NCBI GenBank assembly: GCA_002506025.1
Contig: DAWS01000037.1
Span: forward strand, 8,194 to 17,279
From: Euryarchaeota archaeon UBA111
Lineage (GTDB): Archaea; Thermoplasmatota; Poseidoniia; Poseidoniales; Poseidoniaceae
Direction: 5' to 3'
DNA: 9,086 nucleotides
The position numbers were made by a program, and so were the translations under genes. This document shows positions 6,464 to 9,086 of this stretch, in pieces. Positions within the stretch are counted from its first letter, which is position 1. Each line of letters begins with the position of its first letter. The notes below the pieces were generated by a model. It did no database searches and was not told the DNA's origin. It saw only the letters and a list, made by a program, of their open reading frames with translations.

Positions 6464-7618
6464 GTGGGAAAACTTATCCTCGAAGAGAGAATAAAATATC
6501 CACCCTTCGAATCCTATCGCTACAAGCCAGAATTATTGCCAATTGCTGTCAGCCGGACTGATATCAGTGAAAACCTATCAGAATCTGAAGCGCTCGAAAC
6601 AATTCGTAACCTGCCACCACCATTCAGAATAGGGAAAAAATCTGGTTGGTTGGTTGAGCGACGATACAAATACAATGATGAAACTCTAAAACTGGACGAG
6701 AAGCACGCACAGGAAATGCTGGAGGCGGTTCCACGTGACTCAGTGGTTCATAAGCAACGGACAGGATGGTACTTGACTCCCAATGTAATACACAAGCAAG
6801 CAAGAGGCATCATGAATTTTTCAGTCTTAGTCCTTCTAATCGCGTTGACATATCTATTTCTAGAACCTGTGCTAAGTGTTTGGGGTGTACCAAGTATTGG
6901 TACTGGACGAGTAAGATTTGGATTACTAGACTACCCCGTGCTAGCAGTGGTTGTGGTTCCAATCCTATTTGTCCCGATCTTTATGAGAATAGGCGCCAAT
7001 TTTTCTGATTTAGTCAAGCAGAGAAAATTCTTGAGGTCACAACCTATAGAGCCAAATATTGTCTTTCATAGTGATACAACCTCTGGTGAACCTTTAGAAG
7101 TAAGCATCGAATTTCCTGAGGCTGAACAGAACTGGAAGAGTATGTCTGTCTTGTGGAGGGTAGGGGTATTACCTCCTAGTAGAGATGCTCTGGTTGGCGC
7201 ATTAGGGCGTGAGCGAAACGGTCAGCCAGCGCCGGGACTAACGACAGAATTACCCCATCACTGGTCAGTAGATTTAGACGATGGAACAGGTGGCGGAGAA
7301 GACTCTCCAATGCAGAATCAAGATGTCAAAGGAGGTTTATTCCTCAAGCCTATGCGAATCATGCAGCAATCACAAATAACTGAAGTCAAACAAGGTCCAA
7401 CCACCATACCCTCGCCTGTGGGTGACTGGCCTGGAACAATATTTTCACCGCTGATAAGGATTCACTGGGAAATGGTTGTGGTAATTGACCGAGGAAGCCT
7501 TTCTGAGTTACTATGGGTGCAACCTCTAAAAGTTAAGCACCCCGCATTTTACTGTGCAACACAAGCGATTGTCAACTCTGGTCGGACTGAGACCAACCAT
7601 CCACTCTCATTAAACTGA
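6464..7618 (+). CDS. Unrecognised membrane protein with two transmembrane helices
   Basis: I do not recognise this family. The 384-residue product has a charged N-terminal region (1-115), two hydrophobic helices at about 117-138 (FSVLVLLIALTYLFLEPVL) and 157-175 (YPVLAVVVVPILFVPIFM), and a soluble C-terminal region (about 176-384). The N-terminal part holds a weak tandem repeat: residues 42-64 and 81-104 align on a helix, a Pro, Lys-rich residues and GW followed by Leu (KKSGWL at 58-63, KQRTGWYL at 97-104). The C-terminal part is rich in alternating hydrophobic residues (PLEVSIEF, SMSVLWRVGVL, HWEMVVVIDRG, WVQPLKVKHP) and looks like a beta sandwich, loosely arrestin-like, with a Gly/Asp-rich loop DDGTGGGED (272-280). 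The short loop between helices puts both soluble parts on the same side of the membrane. The GTG start has a good ribosome binding site, and the gene follows the reductase by 8 bases, so a role in envelope or lipid work is possible but unproven. Confidence 0.85.
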   Translation: MGKLILEERIKYPPFESYRYKPELLPIAVSRTDISENLSESEALETIRNLPPPFRIGKKSGWLVERRYKYNDETLKLDEKHAQEMLEAVPRDSVVHKQRTGWYLTPNVIHKQARGIMNFSVLVLLIALTYLFLEPVLSVWGVPSIGTGRVRFGLLDYPVLAVVVVPILFVPIFMRIGANFSDLVKQRKFLRSQPIEPNIVFHSDTTSGEPLEVSIEFPEAEQNWKSMSVLWRVGVLPPSRDALVGALGRERNGQPAPGLTTELPHHWSVDLDDGTGGGEDSPMQNQDVKGGLFLKPMRIMQQSQITEVKQGPTTIPSPVGDWPGTIFSPLIRIHWEMVVVIDRGSLSELLWVQPLKVKHPAFYCATQAIVNSGRTETNHPLSLN

Positions 7619-7620
7619 GT

Positions 7621-8805
7621 TCAATACTGTTGAGGAATCGGCGCAGCAAGTTGTTGGTCCAGTTGGGGAATAATTTCTGTGGGTAATGAATTATAATCGC
7701 TATCACGCTTCACCGGTATAAATCCGGCACGGATAATTGTATTCTGTAACTCGATTTCAGAAGCGGACAATTTAGTTGTTCCAGATGCCGAAACAACATT
7801 CTCTTCCATCATTGTTGAACCTGCGTCATTGGCACCTGATAACAATGCCATTTGAGCAACACCAAGGCCCATAGTAGGCCAAGACGCTTGGATACTCGCA
7901 ATGTTATCAAAAAATAGGCGAGATACAGCAATATGTCGTATATATTCTGTTGGACCAGCACCCAAAACATGTTTATTCTGTCCTCGATTTCGGCGGCCAA
8001 AAGAGTTTGACTCAAGCTGAACGGGCCACGCAATGAATGATGTGAAACCATTATCGTAATTTTGTAAGGCATAATCTTGAAGATCACGAATCCTAGACAT
8101 ATGCTGAACTCTTTGCCTAAGTGTTTCACCAAAACCAAAGACATTGGTTGCACTTGTGGTAAGTCCGAGTGATTGTGCCTCTTGCATCACCCTTAGCCAA
8201 TTGTCTGGATTGCCCTTTTTTGGTGAAATGTCTTTGCGAACCTCCTCAACTAGCATCTCAGCACCACCCCCTGGCAGACCATGCAAACCAACTGCTTGTA
8301 ATTGGGTGAGAACCTCTAGAGTTGTCATACCTGAAACTTCAGCAATCCCTTCAATTTCAATAGGGCTAAAGCAGTCCAAATGTATATCTGGATGATTTTT
8401 TACTAGATATGAGATTAAATCGAGATACCATGAAAATTCTAAATCAGGGTTTACTCCTCCTTGCATTAGTATTCTAGAACCGCCAATATCTTCGAGTTCA
8501 TTTATGCGCTGAGAAATTTCCTCAAAACTCTGAGTATATGTTTCATCATGGCCCGGCGGGCGATAAAATGAACAGAACTGACAGTTGATAGTACAAACAT
8601 TGGTGTAGTTAACATTGCGGTCGACGAGATAGGTTACCTTCCCATATGGATGGAGTTTTTTACGTCTGATATCAGCAGCCATCGTCAATTCATGCAATGG
8701 TGCGTTTTCGTAAATCTCGCTTGCTTCTTCAATCGATAGTCTAAGTTCATCTGCATTTTCTAGTGTCCAACCTCGCTGGCGCTGAAGGATGGATTCCCAG
8801 TTCAT
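7621..8805 (-). CDS. mqnC: Cyclic dehypoxanthine futalosine synthase (radical SAM)
   Basis: Radical SAM enzyme that cyclises dehypoxanthine futalosine in the futalosine pathway of menaquinone synthesis. The 394 residues fit MqnC. The [4Fe-4S] motif is CxxxCxxC at Cys71, Cys75 and Cys78 within VDRNVNYTNVCTINCQFC (61-78), followed by SFYRPPG. Other family marks are ILMQGGVNPDL (112-122), HLDCFSPIEI (142-151), GLPGGGAEML (176-185), FGFGET (223-228) and EENVVSASGT (334-343), the last being characteristic of MqnC rather than MqnE or CofH. It starts 8 bases after the stop of the upstream peptidase gene with AGGTG overlapping that stop, so the two are co-transcribed. Its stop is 2 bases from the stop of the convergent gene. 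The other futalosine genes (mqnA, mqnB, mqnD, mqnE) are not in the window. The last 20 residues, Gln- and Pro-rich, extend past the conserved domain. Confidence 0.92.
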   Translation of the reverse strand: MNWESILQRQRGWTLENADELRLSIEEASEIYENAPLHELTMAADIRRKKLHPYGKVTYLVDRNVNYTNVCTINCQFCSFYRPPGHDETYTQSFEEISQRINELEDIGGSRILMQGGVNPDLEFSWYLDLISYLVKNHPDIHLDCFSPIEIEGIAEVSGMTTLEVLTQLQAVGLHGLPGGGAEMLVEEVRKDISPKKGNPDNWLRVMQEAQSLGLTTSATNVFGFGETLRQRVQHMSRIRDLQDYALQNYDNGFTSFIAWPVQLESNSFGRRNRGQNKHVLGAGPTEYIRHIAVSRLFFDNIASIQASWPTMGLGVAQMALLSGANDAGSTMMEENVVSASGTTKLSASEIELQNTIIRAGFIPVKRDSDYNSLPTEIIPQLDQQLAAPIPQQY

Positions 8806-8810
8806 ATCAA

Positions 8811-8815
8811 CACCT
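8811..8815 (-). promoter_or_regulatory. Ribosome binding site of mqnC overlapping the upstream stop codon
   Basis: On the minus strand AGGTG shares its first two bases with the TAG stop of the peptidase gene (8816-8814) and lies 5 bases before the mqnC ATG at 8805. This supports that start and suggests translational coupling. Confidence 0.65.
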
Positions 8816-9086
8816 AAACAGTTTTACCAATTATGTATTCTATTTCATCAATTGTTTTTGGACACTTATCTGTAAGCACTACTGGGCCATCATCTGTGAC
8901 AAGAATGTCATCTTCAATCCGAATACCAATGTTAGCATAGCGCTCAGGACAAACGACATCTGGCCGCCAAGCACCAAAGTATAGTCCAGGTTCGACAGTC
9001 AAGCACATTCCACTTTCAAGCAATCTTGGCTTTCCATCTGGTAGGTAAACGCCAACATCATGGACATCCAAACCAATCCAGTGACT
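8814..9086 (-). CDS. pepP: Xaa-Pro aminopeptidase (M24B, PepP type), C-terminal part only
   Basis: Dinuclear-metal peptidase that removes an N-terminal residue preceding proline. Only the last 90 residues are in the window; the gene's start lies past the right edge. The fragment begins SHWIGLDVHDVGVY, the pita-bread fold segment holding two conserved histidines (residues 2 and 9 of the fragment; the second is the H of DVHDVG), then TVEPGLYFG with a metal-ligand Glu, and GIRIEDDILVT with the last metal-ligand Glu. DVHDVG and the order of these motifs match aminopeptidase P of the E. coli PepP kind better than methionine aminopeptidase or archaeal prolidase, though a PepQ-like enzyme is not excluded from a fragment. 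It looks intact as far as it goes. It precedes mqnC in the same transcript; no functional link between the two is evident. Confidence 0.88.
   Translation of the reverse strand, partial: SHWIGLDVHDVGVYLPDGKPRLLESGMCLTVEPGLYFGAWRPDVVCPERYANIGIRIEDDILVTDDGPVVLTDKCPKTIDEIEYIIGKTV

Noticed and set aside
7809..8153. Minus-strand open frame of 114 codons in another frame of mqnC
   Set aside because: It overlaps the conserved mqnC domain on the same strand in a different frame and has no recognisable features.
7621..8805. CofH (F420 synthesis) or MqnE as the identity of the radical SAM gene
   Set aside because: These share the CxxxCxxC core, but EENVVSASGT and the VDRNVNYTNVC context are typical of MqnC.
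1..9086. CRISPR arrays, insertion sequences, tRNA genes, defence systems
   Set aside because: No spaced direct repeats, transposase motifs, tRNA cloverleaf or defence-type domains were seen on reading both strands.

Overview
The window looks like chromosome from an archaeon, probably a marine member of the Thermoplasmata-related Euryarchaeota (Marine Group II/III, Poseidoniales-like). That lineage is my inference; no marker here settles it. The best evidence for an archaeon is an RNA gene at the left edge. It folds as a signal recognition particle (SRP) RNA with both an Alu-type domain and a helix 6, and bacterial SRP RNAs lack helix 6. A geranylgeranyl-reductase-family protein, a CcmE with the archaeal-type CxxxY haem site, and TATA-like boxes at sensible distances agree with this. 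Several genes (class 2 pyrD, topoisomerase III, the PepP-type peptidase) resemble bacterial families, which is common in these archaea. Protein genes are moderately AT-rich, while the SRP RNA is visibly GC-richer.

Layout. Minus strand, 1-1842: pyrD (quinone-linked dihydroorotate dehydrogenase), then 3 bases later ccmE (haem chaperone for cytochrome c maturation), then the SRP RNA with its own TATA-like box. Plus strand, about 1896-7618: an unrecognised small protein, a 917-919 residue type IA topoisomerase III with three C-terminal repeats, a geranylgeranyl reductase family flavoprotein, and an unrecognised two-helix membrane protein. Minus strand, 7621-9086: an M24 aminopeptidase P that runs off the right edge, followed 8 bases later by mqnC (radical SAM enzyme of menaquinone synthesis). 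The plus and minus blocks diverge at about 1843-1895 and converge at 7618/7621 with two bases between the stop codons.

A respiratory theme links several genes. MqnC makes a precursor of menaquinone, class 2 PyrD passes electrons to membrane quinone, CcmE supports c-type cytochromes, and the geranylgeranyl reductase could saturate the prenyl chains of either membrane lipids or menaquinone. The topoisomerase and the SRP RNA are housekeeping. I found no mobile element, CRISPR array, tRNA or rRNA. The least explained items are the two unrecognised proteins and a perfect 20-base palindrome in the topoisomerase promoter region.
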